A stretch of DNA of 64,000 nt from Amycolatopsis anabasis (GCF_009765355.1 NZ_VTHK01000002.1:62001-126000); one strand, 5' to 3'. Numbered from the stretch's first letter, positions 14,993 to 29,789 are shown. The notes: generated by a model from the sequence alone, not told the origin. Program-made: numbers and translations.

Positions 14993-16243
14993 ATGATCGG
15001 CGTGACCAAACAAGACACGAGTCCCCGCGTCGCCGGGCCCGGCGTGCGGATCGGCGAGCGCACGTGGCTGCGGGCCGGGGTCGCGGTGGCGTCGGTGGGC
15101 TGGGGCGCCAACCAGTTCGCGCCGCTGCTGCTGATGTACCGGGCCGAACTCGGCCTGTCGGCCGCGACCGTCCAGGCCACGTTCGGGTTGTACGCGCTCG
15201 GGCTGATCCCGGGACTGCTGCTGGGCGGCCCGGTTTCGGACCGCTTCGGCCGCCGCCGGGTCATGCTCCCGGCGCTGGGCGTTTCGGCGCTCGCCAGCGG
15301 GTTGCTCATCCTCGGCGGTTCGGCGCCCGGCTGGTTGTTCGCCGGGCGCCTGATCGCCGGGGTCGCCAGCGGGGCGGCCTTCAGCTCGGGCGCCGTCTGG
15401 ATCAAGGAACTCTCCGGCGCGGGCTCGGCTCGCGAGGTGAACCCCGGCCCGCGGCGGGTGACCACGACGATGACCGCCGGGTTCGGCGCGGGCCCGTTCG
15501 TCGCCGGAGTCCTGGCGCAATGGGCCCCGGCGCACACGGTCGTGCCGTACCTGCCGCATCTGGCGCTGGTCGTCCTCGCCGTGCCCCTCGTCCTCGGTGC
15601 TCCGGAAACCCGCGCCCCGCGACCGGGCACCGGCTTCCGGCAGGCGCTGCGGGTGCCCGCCGCACGGGAACACCGGTTCCGCGCGGTGGTGGTCCCGCTC
15701 GCGCCCTGGGTGTTCGGCGCCGCCTCGATCGCACTCGCCTACCTGCCCGGTCTCGTCGGAGACCGGCTCGGCGGCGGCGCGCTCGCGTTCAGCGCGTTGG
15801 TCACCACGCTGACCGCGGTGGCCGGAATTCTCGTGCTACCCCTGGCCCGCGGGGTGGACCGGCCCGGCACGCCGCGCCTGATCGGCGCCGCGCTGGTGAC
15901 CGTCGTGGCCGGTCTGCTGGTCGCCGCGGCCGCCGCGGCGACGGCCCAGCCGGTGCTCGTCGTTCTCGCGGCGGTGGTGCTGGGCGGAGGTTACGGCTGC
16001 TGCCAGGTGTGCGGACTGCTCGAGGTCCAGCGCCTGGCCCGGCCCGGCGAACTGGCCGGGCTGACCGCGCTCTACCAGGCGCTCACCTATCTCGGCTTCG
16101 CCGCGCCGTTCCTGCTCGCCGCGGCCCAGCGGTTCGTTCCGGCGAGTGTGCTGCTGCTCGTGGTCGCCGCGCTCGCCGTCCTCACCCTGGCCTGGACCGT
16201 GCGCGCGGTCCGGTTCACCCGATCATCCGGAGAAAAGCCGTGA
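14993..16243 (+). CDS. MFS transporter
   Basis: 416 residues with twelve predicted transmembrane helices. The signature loop between helices 2 and 3 is GGPVSDRFGRRRVM; helices are rich in Gly/Ala/Leu, and a cytoplasmic loop of basic character separates the halves (PETRAPRPGTGFRQALR). Drug-efflux-like by overall pattern; substrate unknown. Translation is coupled to the next gene: the TGA overlaps the amidase GTG (GTGA). It is divergent from the GlxA-type regulator. Uptake or export of an amide handled by the downstream amidase is a reasonable inference. Confidence 0.88.
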   Translation: MIGVTKQDTSPRVAGPGVRIGERTWLRAGVAVASVGWGANQFAPLLLMYRAELGLSAATVQATFGLYALGLIPGLLLGGPVSDRFGRRRVMLPALGVSALASGLLILGGSAPGWLFAGRLIAGVASGAAFSSGAVWIKELSGAGSAREVNPGPRRVTTTMTAGFGAGPFVAGVLAQWAPAHTVVPYLPHLALVVLAVPLVLGAPETRAPRPGTGFRQALRVPAAREHRFRAVVVPLAPWVFGAASIALAYLPGLVGDRLGGGALAFSALVTTLTAVAGILVLPLARGVDRPGTPRLIGAALVTVVAGLLVAAAAAATAQPVLVVLAAVVLGGGYGCCQVCGLLEVQRLARPGELAGLTALYQALTYLGFAAPFLLAAAQRFVPASVLLLVVAALAVLTLAWTVRAVRFTRSSGEKP

Positions 16244-17655
16244 ACATTCCCGAAATCCTGACCTTCGGCGCCGCCGAAGCCGCCCGGCGGCTCCGCGCAC
16301 GCGAGGTCTCCAGCACCGAACTCGTGCGGGCCGTGCTCGCCCGGATCGAAGCCGTCAACCCCCGGGTCAACGCGATCCGCGTGGTGCTCGCCGAAGAGGC
16401 GCTGAAGGCCGCCGTGGACGCGGATCGGCGGCTGGCGGCCGGGAAACCCGCCGGACCGCTGGACGGGGTGCCCGTCACGGTCAAGGAGAACATCGACGTC
16501 GCCGGCACCGCCACCACCCAGGGCGTGGCGGCGCTCGCCGAGGAGATCGCCCCGGTGGACGCGCCGCCGATCGCGAACCTCCGCCGGAACGGGGCCATCC
16601 CGATCGCACGGACCAACCTGCCCGACTTCGCCCTGCGCTGGCACACCGACAGCGGAATCGCGGGCCCGACGCGGAATCCGTGGGATCCCGAGCTGACCCC
16701 CGGCGGGTCGAGCGGCGGCGAAGCCGTGAGCCTGGCCACCGGGATGAGCCTCCTCGGCGTGGGCAACGACCTCGGCGGTTCGCTGCGCTGGCCGTCGCAG
16801 TGCGCCGGAACCGCGGCGCTGCGCCCGACGCTCGGCCGGATCCCGCACGCGCTGTCGCTCGAACCGAGCACGAAACCGATGAGCCTCCAGCTGATCGAGG
16901 TCCAGGGCCCGATGGCCCGCCGCATCGAAGACCTCCGGCTCGCGCTCGAGGTGATGGCCGCGGCGGATCCCCGCGATCCCTGGCATTCCCCGGTTCCCGC
17001 GTCCTATGCCCCGGAGCGGCCCCGCCGGGTGCACGTCCTCGCCGAACTGCCCGGCGTCCGGATCGATCCGTCCGTCCGGGAGGCGATCCGGCGGGGTGCC
17101 GACGCGCTGGCGGCCCAGGGTTACCAGATCCGCGAAGAACCCCCGCCCGGGATCGGCGAGGCCGCGGCCACCTGGGCCCGGCTGATGACCAGCGATGCCC
17201 GTCGCGCGTGGCCGGACCTCGACCCGGTCGTGTCGGCGAGTGGGCGGCGGTTCATGGAATCGATGTTCGAACTCGTGCCGCGCATCGGGCTGGACGAGTA
17301 CGCGGAGCTGTTCACGACCCGCCTGCGGCTCGCCCGCGCCTGGGCGGAGTACCAGCGGGAAACGCCGCTCGTGCTCGCGCCGATCTTCGCGGGCCGGGCG
17401 TTTCGCGCGGGCAGCGACCTCGAAGGCGTTGCCGCGGCGGGGGAGATCGTCGCCGGGCTGCGCGCCACGGTCGCGGTGAACCTGCTCGGACTGCCCGCCG
17501 TCGCGGTTCCGGTCGGCCTGGTCGACGGCCTGCCGCAGGCCGTGCAACTCGTCGGGCCGCGGTTCGGCGAGGAGTTGTGCCTGCGGGCGGCGGAAGCGAT
17601 CGAGGCGGCATGGCCGACTCCGACGCCGATCGATCCCGGCGATCACCGGGACTGA
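16240..17655 (+). CDS. Amidase (amidase-signature family)
   Basis: 471 residues. The Ser-cisSer-Lys triad is complete: Lys82 in VTVKENID, Ser156 in TPGGSSGGEA and Ser180 in GNDLGGSLRWPS. These enzymes hydrolyse amides to acid plus ammonia in the cytoplasm; substrates range from aliphatic amides to aryl amides and cannot be read off here. The start is GTG 16240, overlapping the MFS stop by four bases, so both proteins are probably made from one mRNA. The long upstream open frame (to 14566) is out of register with the MFS gene and is not coding. Its 3' end overlaps the convergent gene by 13 bases. Confidence 0.9.
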   Translation: MNIPEILTFGAAEAARRLRAREVSSTELVRAVLARIEAVNPRVNAIRVVLAEEALKAAVDADRRLAAGKPAGPLDGVPVTVKENIDVAGTATTQGVAALAEEIAPVDAPPIANLRRNGAIPIARTNLPDFALRWHTDSGIAGPTRNPWDPELTPGGSSGGEAVSLATGMSLLGVGNDLGGSLRWPSQCAGTAALRPTLGRIPHALSLEPSTKPMSLQLIEVQGPMARRIEDLRLALEVMAAADPRDPWHSPVPASYAPERPRRVHVLAELPGVRIDPSVREAIRRGADALAAQGYQIREEPPPGIGEAAATWARLMTSDARRAWPDLDPVVSASGRRFMESMFELVPRIGLDEYAELFTTRLRLARAWAEYQRETPLVLAPIFAGRAFRAGSDLEGVAAAGEIVAGLRATVAVNLLGLPAVAVPVGLVDGLPQAVQLVGPRFGEELCLRAAEAIEAAWPTPTPIDPGDHRD

Positions 17656-18809
17656 CGGCCGAGCACGACCGCGTCCTTCGGCCGGTTCTGCTCGTCGGTG
17701 GTGACCACCGCGGTCGGACCGTTGATCGCGGCGAACGCGGTGAAACCGTTGCCCTTGCCGAGAACCGGCAGCGCGGGCTGGGTGGTGACCGGACCGGCCG
17801 AGAGCACCACGGTCACCGGTTTGTCCAAGCCGAGCGCGAACACCGGCGCGGTCTGCGGCGGGAGCGGCATACCGAGTGTTCCCGGGGCCGGTTGCTCCGG
17901 CGTCCGCGCCGGATTCCACAGCAGCGCCGCGGGCTGCCCGCCCGAAGTGGCGCCGGACACCGCGAGCAGCCGCCCGGGCGGTCCGCCGCCGATCCGCACC
18001 GCGTCGGCGAGCAGCCGGATTCCGGTGGTGCGGTAGAGGGAAGCCGGGAAGCTGGTGGTGCGGTTCGCGTGGCAGGGATTGGCGTTGACGGCGGCGCCCA
18101 GCGCGATCAGATCGTCCACGCGAACGTCCGCGCCCACCCCGCTGAAGGAACGGCGGCTGATCGCGCCCTGGTTCACGGCGCTGCCCCACGGCCCGAGGAA
18201 GGTCTTCTTGTCCGCGCCGTAACCCCGGTGGAACACCAGGAGATCGGGCGCGCAGTGGCTCGATCCGGTCCAGCCGGTGAACACCCCGTTCTCGACGTTC
18301 CCCAGATCCAGGTCGACCCGCCCGTCCTCGTCGCGGGAGTACTTGTCCACCGCGGTCACGTCCGTGGCGAGCAGCGTGCGCGGGAACAGATCGACGCCGG
18401 TCCTCGACCCGATGTCCAGGGTGACCGCGGGATCGTCGAGGTCGAAGGTGTCGCCGCTGGAATCGAACCAGGATTCTTGGTGCACGCGCTGCACGATGTT
18501 CACCCGGTACTTGCCGGGCTGCGTCTCGCTGGGGAGCGCGAAGACCACCTGCTCCGGTTCCGCCCACAGCAGCAGCCAGCCCTGCGGCTTTTCCCCGGGC
18601 GTGAGCAGCGCCCGCGCCGCGGAGTCGATGAGCGCGGTGTCGTGCACCGCGGGGCCGCGGGCCGTCCACTGACCATCCCCGGCATTTCGTTCGTAGGTCG
18701 GGGCCGTGGGCGGGGGCGGCGGAGCCCAGGGCGGTGTCGTGGCGACCACCACGGCGACGCCGGACAGCAGAGCGAAGAGGACGAGCCCGAAGAGGATTTT
18801 CTGGCGCAT
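17643..18809 (-). CDS. Membrane-anchored hypothetical protein
   Basis: 388 residues. An N-terminal signal-anchor helix (ILFGLVLFALLSGVAVVVA) is followed by a proline-rich stalk (PPWAPPPPPTAP) and a large predicted extracytoplasmic domain with several Trp and Gly-Asp turns. No enzymatic motif is evident. Paired cysteines (SSHCAPD and NANPCHAN) could form a disulfide outside the cell. The start MRQK at ATG 18809 fits a signal anchor. It may share a promoter direction with the XRE-cupin gene upstream (78-base gap), though their roles look unrelated. Family not recognised. Confidence 0.7.
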   Translation of the reverse strand: MRQKILFGLVLFALLSGVAVVVATTPPWAPPPPPTAPTYERNAGDGQWTARGPAVHDTALIDSAARALLTPGEKPQGWLLLWAEPEQVVFALPSETQPGKYRVNIVQRVHQESWFDSSGDTFDLDDPAVTLDIGSRTGVDLFPRTLLATDVTAVDKYSRDEDGRVDLDLGNVENGVFTGWTGSSHCAPDLLVFHRGYGADKKTFLGPWGSAVNQGAISRRSFSGVGADVRVDDLIALGAAVNANPCHANRTTSFPASLYRTTGIRLLADAVRIGGGPPGRLLAVSGATSGGQPAALLWNPARTPEQPAPGTLGMPLPPQTAPVFALGLDKPVTVVLSAGPVTTQPALPVLGKGNGFTAFAAINGPTAVVTTDEQNRPKDAVVLGRQSR

Positions 18810-18887
18810 GCGGATGGGAGGCCCCGTGGCGGGCGGCGGTTTCGCGGGACGGGCTTCGGTAAGAATCCGGAAAGGTGTAGGTCGTCG

Positions 18888-19451
18888 CTACCAGCTGGTC
18901 GCCGGGTAGGTCATCACGCAGACGGCGTCGACATCGTCCGCCGTGGCCTCGTAGCAGTGCGGCACGTCCGCGGTGAAGACGACGAAGTCACCGCTGCCGA
19001 CCTCGGTCGGCTCGTCGGCGGCACCGACCAGCAGGGCGCCGTGCGCCACGTAGACGTGTTCCACGGTTCCGTGCGCGTGCGCGGGGCTGTCGATGCGCTG
19101 ACCGGTCCGGTGGATCCGGAGCCGCCAGACCTCGGTGAGCACGCCCGCGCCCATCCGGTGCAGCAGTTCCTGCTTGCTGTACTCCGGTGCGCCGGTACCG
19201 GCCCGTACGACGGGTTTCGCGGGGGTGGCGGGCAGGATCAGGTCCCCGAGCGGCAGGCGCAGCGACACCGCGATGGCGGACAGCGTTTCGATTGTGGGAT
19301 TTCCCCCGCCGCTTTCCAGGGTGGACAGCGTGCCCTTGCTGATGCCCGCCTCCCGAGCCAGATCGGCGGCCGACATGCGCCGGGCTTCCCGCATGCGGCG
19401 AATCTGGGCGCCGATCGCCGCCGCGACCCCGTCCTGCTGCCGATCCGTCAT
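18888..19451 (-). CDS. XRE-family regulator with cupin domain
   Basis: 187 residues. N-terminal XRE helix-turn-helix (IGAQIRRMREARRMSAADLA, AGISKGTLSTLESGGGNPT) followed by a small cupin barrel (GQRIDSPAHAHGTVEHVYV, a metal-site-like HAHG...EH, then GDFVVFTADVPHCYEA). Such proteins sense small metabolites through the cupin and repress nearby genes. ATG 19451 has GGAG five bases upstream; the longer frame includes the operator DNA. The perfect dyad at 19472-19486, between this gene and the divergent ybaK-like gene, is the likely autoregulatory site. Confidence 0.87.
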   Translation of the reverse strand: MTDRQQDGVAAAIGAQIRRMREARRMSAADLAREAGISKGTLSTLESGGGNPTIETLSAIAVSLRLPLGDLILPATPAKPVVRAGTGAPEYSKQELLHRMGAGVLTEVWRLRIHRTGQRIDSPAHAHGTVEHVYVAHGALLVGAADEPTEVGSGDFVVFTADVPHCYEATADDVDAVCVMTYPATSW

Positions 19452-19471
19452 CACCACTCCATCATGTATAT

Positions 19472-19486
19472 TGAACGTATCGTTCA
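19472..19486. promoter_or_regulatory. Candidate operator of the XRE-cupin regulator
   Basis: TGAACG-TAT-CGTTCA, a perfect 6-bp dyad in an AT-rich stretch, with a further ATTGAAC half-site at 19491-19497. It lies in the promoter space between the divergent regulator and YbaK-type gene. Confidence 0.6.
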
Positions 19487-19527
19487 GTCTATTGAACCGT
19501 GCTCGTGGACGCATCCGGAGGTTAAGC

Positions 19528-20025
19528 GTGGAGACCTATGACCGGCTCATCGAACTGCTCGACGAGCACGGGGCCGAATACCGCCTGATCGACCATCCGG
19601 CCGAGGGGCGGACCGAAGTGGTCAGCGGCCTGCGCGGCAACGCGGTCGCCGACGCCGCGAAGTGCATGGTCCTCATGGTCAAACTCGGCAAGAAGGTCAC
19701 CCGGTACGTGCTGGCCGTGGTGCCCGGCGACCGGAAGGTGGACCTCGCCGCCGTGCGCGCCTTGCTCGGCGGGACCTACGTTTCCTTCGCCTCGCCCGAG
19801 ATCGCCGAACGGTTGTCCGGTTGTGTCGCGGGCACCATCCTGCCGTTCTCCTTCCACGAAGACCTGCAGCTCGTGGCCGACCCCGCCATCCGGGAAATCG
19901 ACGAACTGTATTTCAACGCGGCCCGTCTCGACCGATCGATCGCGCTGCGCACCGCCGACTACCTCGCCCTGGCGAAGCCGAGGTTCGAACCGATCCAGCA
20001 GCGGCAAGAAGCCGTGTGCGACTAG
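19528..20025 (+). CDS. YbaK/EbsC-type aminoacyl-tRNA deacylase
   Basis: 165 residues. YbaK/ProX-domain proteins hydrolyse mischarged tRNAs (for example Cys- or Ala-tRNAPro) in trans. Family features are the opening helix YDRLIELLDEHGAEYRLIDH, the catalytic Lys in DAAKCMVLMVK, the glycine loop GDRKVDLAAVRALLGG and FASPEIAERLSGCVAGTILP. GTG 19528 is preferred because GGAGG sits seven bases upstream; the longer frame from 19135 is antisense to the XRE-cupin gene. The specific tRNA is not predictable. Control by the adjacent XRE-cupin protein is inferred from the divergent layout. Confidence 0.87.
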   Translation: METYDRLIELLDEHGAEYRLIDHPAEGRTEVVSGLRGNAVADAAKCMVLMVKLGKKVTRYVLAVVPGDRKVDLAAVRALLGGTYVSFASPEIAERLSGCVAGTILPFSFHEDLQLVADPAIREIDELYFNAARLDRSIALRTADYLALAKPRFEPIQQRQEAVCD

Positions 20026-20368
20026 CGGAATCCGCTGAACGTGGAATCCGTGATCATCCGGGTAACGTGTTGCACCGCGATCCCGACATCCAGCCCAACG
20101 CGAGCTGAACTCTAGTGATGCATCCAGTGCCGGTGCGACGAGTTTCATAGCGGACGCGTACGGTGCGTATGCGACCTGGCTCACCAGGCAGTGGTGCGAA
20201 TCCGCTGGTCACACTCGCATCGGGGCTCGTCTTTGGTGGTTCTCCACAACTCTGGGTGCGCGCTTCGCGGCGGGTCCAACATATTCGTACCCGCCGGTAG
20301 CCGGGAGTGTGTACTTGGCATGGGCGGTTTCGCCCTGGATGTGTGTACTCGTGTTGGAGGCTCGTTCG
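20026..20368. other. Intergenic leader of the carboxylase gene
   Basis: About 340 bases, no gene recognised. A hairpin GGCGGGT-N13-ACCCGCC lies at about 20271-20297, some 70 bases before the carboxylase start. The direct repeat GTGTGTACT occurs at about 20307 and 20341. The promoter must be here; I cannot place its -10 and -35 with confidence. Confidence 0.4.
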
Positions 20369-25846
<5,478 letters not shown>

Positions 25847-25852
25847 CGCGCG

Positions 25853-25888
25853 GGGTGCCGGGAGCCGCTGGGCGGGTTCCCGGCACCC
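25853..25888. terminator. Bidirectional hairpin between convergent genes
   Basis: GGGTGCCGGGA, a 14-base loop, then TCCCGGCACCC: an 11-bp perfect stem starting seven bases after the carboxylase stop and ending 13 bases from the stop of the convergent repeat-protein gene. Confidence 0.65.
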
Positions 25889-25901
25889 AGGCCGTGCTCG
25901 G

Positions 25902-27152
25902 TCAGCGCAGCCCGCGCGAGACGATCAGCCCCCAGCCCTTGTTCATGGCGTTGTCCGCCACCAGGCCGGACGCGAGGACACCTCGCGTGCCGGGCACCTT
26001 GCTCAGGCCGAGAATCGAGTTCTGCCCGTCTTCACCCCCTTGTTCGGCGACTTCCGGCGGAAGCTGCTCGGTGGTCCAGGCGGTGCCGTCCCACCGGGCG
26101 AGCGCGGACCGCAACTGCCCGCCGGGCCAGCCGCCGACCCAGACCGTGCCCGCGCCGTCGACCCCGGCCGCGTTGGCCTCGTCGAACGGAATCGCCGGGA
26201 GCGGCTTCCAGGCGGCGCCGTCCCAGTGCAGCGCCATGGTCGCGGCCGGCACCTCCGGATCGTTGGACTTGCCGAAGGCGTACACCGATTTCTGGTCGAC
26301 CACCACGACGTGGTTGACCAGCCAGCCGGTCGGATGCTCCGACGGCACCGGCAGGGCGGTCTGCTCCCACTTCTTGCCGTCCCAGTGGTTCACCAGCGGA
26401 GTGGACTTGTCCTTGCCGGTGGCGTTGACGGTGATCCAGACATCGTCCGGGCCGGTGCCGTCGATGGCCCAGGCATCGGCCCGGAGCCCGGCGGGCACGT
26501 CCGGAAGCTTCACCGGGTTCCACGCCTTACCGTCCCAATGCTCGACCCGGTACTGGTAGGAGTTGGTCGACGGCTGCCAGTCCATCACCGTCAGGTAGGC
26601 CCAATCCTTGCCGAAAGCCTTGATCTTGCCGGGAAACTGCAGCCAACCCGCGGGCGGCGCGGGCCGCTCGACGTTCGTCCACTTCTTCCCATCCCAGTGC
26701 TGCAGCACGATCGGGACACCGGATTCCGCGACCGCGCTGCCCGGACGGGTGCGGAGCCGGGGGCCGGCTTGCCCCGGTTTGACGTCCGGGACGACCCCCG
26801 CGGCCCACGCGTCATCGGGAGCCGAAGCCGTCACCTCCTGCAACTGTGCGCTCCTGCCGCCGGAATCGGCCGGGGCGACGTCGGTCCAGGCCGTGCCGTC
26901 CCAGTGTTCGATCGCGGCGTCCAGGCGTTTGCCGTCCGCGTTCGGTTTGCTGCCGACCGCCCAACCGTCCTGCGCGCCGGTCGCCGAAACGTCGAAGAGA
27001 ATCCGCGATTCGGTGGCGGAGAACGGTTGTTCCAGCTTCCACTGGCCCGCGGCTGCCGCCTGACCACCGGACAAACCCAGGACGAGCCCGCAGACCGCGG
27101 TCACCACCCCGGACGACCTGCGTAACCGCAGGCCCGCTGCACCTTTTGCCAT
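25902..27152 (-). CDS. Secreted beta-propeller-like repeat protein
   Basis: 416 residues. Signal peptide at residues 1-33 (basic LRLRR, hydrophobic core, GGQAAAA/GQW). The mature protein carries about seven copies of a repeat whose core is HWDGxxW or RWDGTAW, each preceded by a variable strand such as DDVWITV or QDGWAVG, a pattern expected to fold as a seven-bladed propeller. Proteins of this type are secreted in many actinomycetes, with no agreed function; a carbohydrate or surface-binding role is possible. ATG 27152 with GAGGGAAAGG upstream is chosen over the longer frame, whose extra 65 residues look non-coding. Probably its own transcription unit. Confidence 0.78.
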   Translation of the reverse strand: MAKGAAGLRLRRSSGVVTAVCGLVLGLSGGQAAAAGQWKLEQPFSATESRILFDVSATGAQDGWAVGSKPNADGKRLDAAIEHWDGTAWTDVAPADSGGRSAQLQEVTASAPDDAWAAGVVPDVKPGQAGPRLRTRPGSAVAESGVPIVLQHWDGKKWTNVERPAPPAGWLQFPGKIKAFGKDWAYLTVMDWQPSTNSYQYRVEHWDGKAWNPVKLPDVPAGLRADAWAIDGTGPDDVWITVNATGKDKSTPLVNHWDGKKWEQTALPVPSEHPTGWLVNHVVVVDQKSVYAFGKSNDPEVPAATMALHWDGAAWKPLPAIPFDEANAAGVDGAGTVWVGGWPGGQLRSALARWDGTAWTTEQLPPEVAEQGGEDGQNSILGLSKVPGTRGVLASGLVADNAMNKGWGLIVSRGLR

Positions 27153-27243
27153 GGAAATCCCTTTCCCTCGGATGAGCGGATCACGTCCCAGTACGGGTGA
27201 AAAGCCCCCGAGGTTGTCAACGATCGGGAAAATTTCCGGGTGC

Positions 27244-28605
27244 CTACCGCAGGACGGTTTTGGTGCGCATGAGGAACTCCGCGAGGTAGCCGTCATGGGG
27301 CAGCCCGGGCTCCATCCAGGACGTCGGGTGTTCGCCGACGTAGACATTGCCGATGGTCGGCTCGGCGACGAGTTCCTCGATGAGCCGCTCGTCGGTGGTG
27401 ATCGCGGTCAGGACGAGGGTTTCCCGGAGCGGGCCGATCCCGGCATCGCGGTGCCACGGCGCGACCCAGACGCACGGGAAGCCGAGTTCCACGCCGATCT
27501 GCCCGGCGAACGGACTGTCCACCTGGTGCACCGCCGGCCGGAGCACGGCGCTGCCGTCCCCGAGTTCGTCTACGATCCCGTCCCCGCCGAGCCACGCCCG
27601 GGTGCCGGTGGCCTTGGCCAGCAGGTGCTTCTCCCACTGGCGTGCCGTTTCGACCGGCAGCACGGGCAGGATCGCCCGCTCGTCTTGCGGCGGCAGGCTG
27701 GGCAGGGCGGCGAGCCGTTCGGCGATCGCTTCGGCCACGGGGGCGGGGTCGCCTTCGACGAGCACGGCGGTGGTGTTGACACAGCCGACCCCGCCACCGG
27801 CGCTGACCGAGTCCACGATGGTGTCGAGAGCGGATTCCCAGTCGGCTTCCGCGGTGAGCAGGATTTTCGATCGCCCGGGCCCCTGCGGCAGAACGCCGGG
27901 ATGGTCCGCGTACTTGCGCACCACGTCGCCGCCGCCGTAGACCATCCCGAGATCGGCCTGCCCCAGGATTTCCCCGGCCGCATCGTGATCGGTGGGCAAC
28001 AGAACGACCTGGTCCTCGGCGAATCCGGCTTCGCGCAATGCGGTGACCAGGCGGTGCGGGGTGAACGGTTCCCGGCGCGAGGGGCGCACGGCGAGCCGGT
28101 AGCCGAGCGCGAGTGCCTCCAGCCAGCCCTGGTGCACCGCGGGATGGTTGCCCGCGGCATGCACGGCGAACACGTCACCCCGGCGCGTCCACACCGCCCG
28201 GCCGGTGCGGGTGAACGGATCGCGCCAGTCGTCGACCGCGCCGACCGGCCGGGCTTGCCGCACGCTGCGGTGGGCCTGGGCGGCGGCGCGGGCGATGTCC
28301 CCGGTGGCCGTGCGCACCGCCGAAATCGACATCCCGGACACGGCGCTGACGGTTCGCTGGTACTCCTCGACCGGGAGACCGGCAACGGTTCCCGCGGCGA
28401 ACAGTTCACCCGCGCGGGCAATGGCCGCGATCCGGTCGTCCACCGGCGCGGTCCGGGCCAGGTGCAGCGCTTTCATCGCCCGGGTGACGAAGAGCCGGGG
28501 CGCGAGGCTCAGCGTCGCCACCGGGTTTCCGGTCACGTCGTGAACGGTTTCCTGCTTGCGGGAACGGTACGGACCGGTCGGGCCCAGGACATCGAGGCGC
28601 AGCAT
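27244..28605 (-). CDS. Acyl-CoA reductase, LuxC/EhpG-like
   Basis: 453 residues. Aldehyde-dehydrogenase-superfamily enzyme that reduces an activated acyl group to the aldehyde with NAD(P)H. LuxC-family hallmarks are the nucleotide region VFAVHAAGNHPAVHQGW, the PSRREPFTPHRLV segment, the GGGDVV loop and the nucleophilic Cys275 in SAGGGVGCVNTT. Its ATG overlaps the stop of the upstream ligase gene (TGATG), so the two are translationally coupled. Together they should activate a carboxylic acid and reduce it, as in bacterial bioluminescence (LuxE/LuxC) or phenazine tailoring (EhpF/EhpG). No luciferase or phenazine genes are nearby, so the acid is unknown. Confidence 0.85.
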   Translation of the reverse strand: MLRLDVLGPTGPYRSRKQETVHDVTGNPVATLSLAPRLFVTRAMKALHLARTAPVDDRIAAIARAGELFAAGTVAGLPVEEYQRTVSAVSGMSISAVRTATGDIARAAAQAHRSVRQARPVGAVDDWRDPFTRTGRAVWTRRGDVFAVHAAGNHPAVHQGWLEALALGYRLAVRPSRREPFTPHRLVTALREAGFAEDQVVLLPTDHDAAGEILGQADLGMVYGGGDVVRKYADHPGVLPQGPGRSKILLTAEADWESALDTIVDSVSAGGGVGCVNTTAVLVEGDPAPVAEAIAERLAALPSLPPQDERAILPVLPVETARQWEKHLLAKATGTRAWLGGDGIVDELGDGSAVLRPAVHQVDSPFAGQIGVELGFPCVWVAPWHRDAGIGPLRETLVLTAITTDERLIEELVAEPTIGNVYVGEHPTSWMEPGLPHDGYLAEFLMRTKTVLR

Positions 28606-29663
28606 CAGTACACCCCCTCGATCACCGTCGTGCCGCCGAAGGAAGGGGCGGGCGTGACATCGGCGACGGAGTCACCGAGTCCGCCCGGCGGCGGCGCGAT
28701 CCGGGTGGCGTGGTCCCGCTCGGGATTGTTCACCAGCAAGGCCGCCTTGCTGACGTGGTTCATCACCACCTGGCCGCGTTCGCCGACGGGCACGACCCGC
28801 CCGGTGTCCGGATCCACGACCCGGAACGTGGTGTAAGGAGCGAAGGTGTCGAATACGCACGGTTCTTCGTCACCGAGACCGGCGCGTTCCACCGCGGCGC
28901 CGAGAATCATGGTGCTGCCGTAGATCCCGGCGAGCCGCGTGCGCGGGAAGACCTCGGTGCGCAACAGAGCGCGCGTGTCGGCGTCCAGATGCGCTCCGCC
29001 CCAGATGATCGTGTGCACCTTGCGGTTGACCAGTTCGACCAGATCGTCGTGCTGGGCCAGGCGTTCCAGCAGGGGCGGGGTGGACGCGAGCACGCCCACG
29101 TCCTGGCTGCGCAGGACGTGACCCATTTGCTCGATCAGATGGTCGGCGTACGCGTCGAATTCGCCGGTCCGGCCGGTCGCGACCAGTTTCTTCACCCACC
29201 GCGGATCCAGGTCGATGGTGAAGTTGATGCCGCCGCGTTCGTGGCTGACCGCGGCCATCGTCGCACCGACGCCGTGCGGGCCGCTCGGGATGGCGCTCAG
29301 CCAGTCGGCGTCCCGGGGAACGCCGAGCGCGTCGAAGCGCGCGCTGAGCCATTCGACGCCGAGCCGTTCCCAGTCCGCGGTGAACACCACCCGCTTCGGT
29401 TGTCCCGTGGTGCCACCGCTTTCGTACACCCGGGCCGCGTGTGCGTCGCCGTAGCCGCGCGGAATCAGATCCCGGGCGCGGACATCCCGCAGTTCGTTGA
29501 CGACATTGGGAAACAGGGCCAGGTCGTCGAAGCCCTGCACGTCGGTCAGCGGATCGAAGTCCAGGGTTTTGGCGCGTTCCAGCCAGAACGGCGAGCCGGT
29601 CTCCGCGCTGAAATGCCACCGCATCGCCGCGCGTACGAACTCGTCGGGATCCTGATCGGACAT
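28605..29663 (-). CDS. Acid-activating ligase, LuxE/EhpF/PaaK-like
   Basis: 352 residues, ANL-related adenylating enzyme. The ATP-binding P-loop is YESGGTTGQPK (residues 80-90), and ATP-site motifs IPSGPHGVGAT and YGSTMILGAA follow the order known in PaaK-like ligases. The C-terminus is shorter than in CoA ligases, as in LuxE-type acyl-protein synthetases. Expected to form an acyl-AMP and pass the acyl group to the partner reductase encoded immediately downstream. Start ATG 29663 has GAGGAG five bases before it. The gene is divergent from a LysR regulator, which likely controls the pair. Confidence 0.83.
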   Translation of the reverse strand: MSDQDPDEFVRAAMRWHFSAETGSPFWLERAKTLDFDPLTDVQGFDDLALFPNVVNELRDVRARDLIPRGYGDAHAARVYESGGTTGQPKRVVFTADWERLGVEWLSARFDALGVPRDADWLSAIPSGPHGVGATMAAVSHERGGINFTIDLDPRWVKKLVATGRTGEFDAYADHLIEQMGHVLRSQDVGVLASTPPLLERLAQHDDLVELVNRKVHTIIWGGAHLDADTRALLRTEVFPRTRLAGIYGSTMILGAAVERAGLGDEEPCVFDTFAPYTTFRVVDPDTGRVVPVGERGQVVMNHVSKAALLVNNPERDHATRIAPPPGGLGDSVADVTPAPSFGGTTVIEGVY

Positions 29664-29773
29664 GACAACTCCTCAGTGCCAAGAAATTCGGGACGGGAAG
29701 GGCGATCCGGCCCTCCTGCCGTCGCCACAGCCCCCACGCTAGGCCGACTCTCTTAGACCTTCCAAGACCAAGT

Positions 29774-29789
29774 CATCTATGTATTGATG
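29774..29789. promoter_or_regulatory. Possible LysR-type site
   Basis: CATC-N8-GATG in the AT-rich divergent promoter region (ATC-N10-GAT style half-sites), 28 bases before the LysR gene start. Short arms, so weak evidence; position is the main support. Confidence 0.35.
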
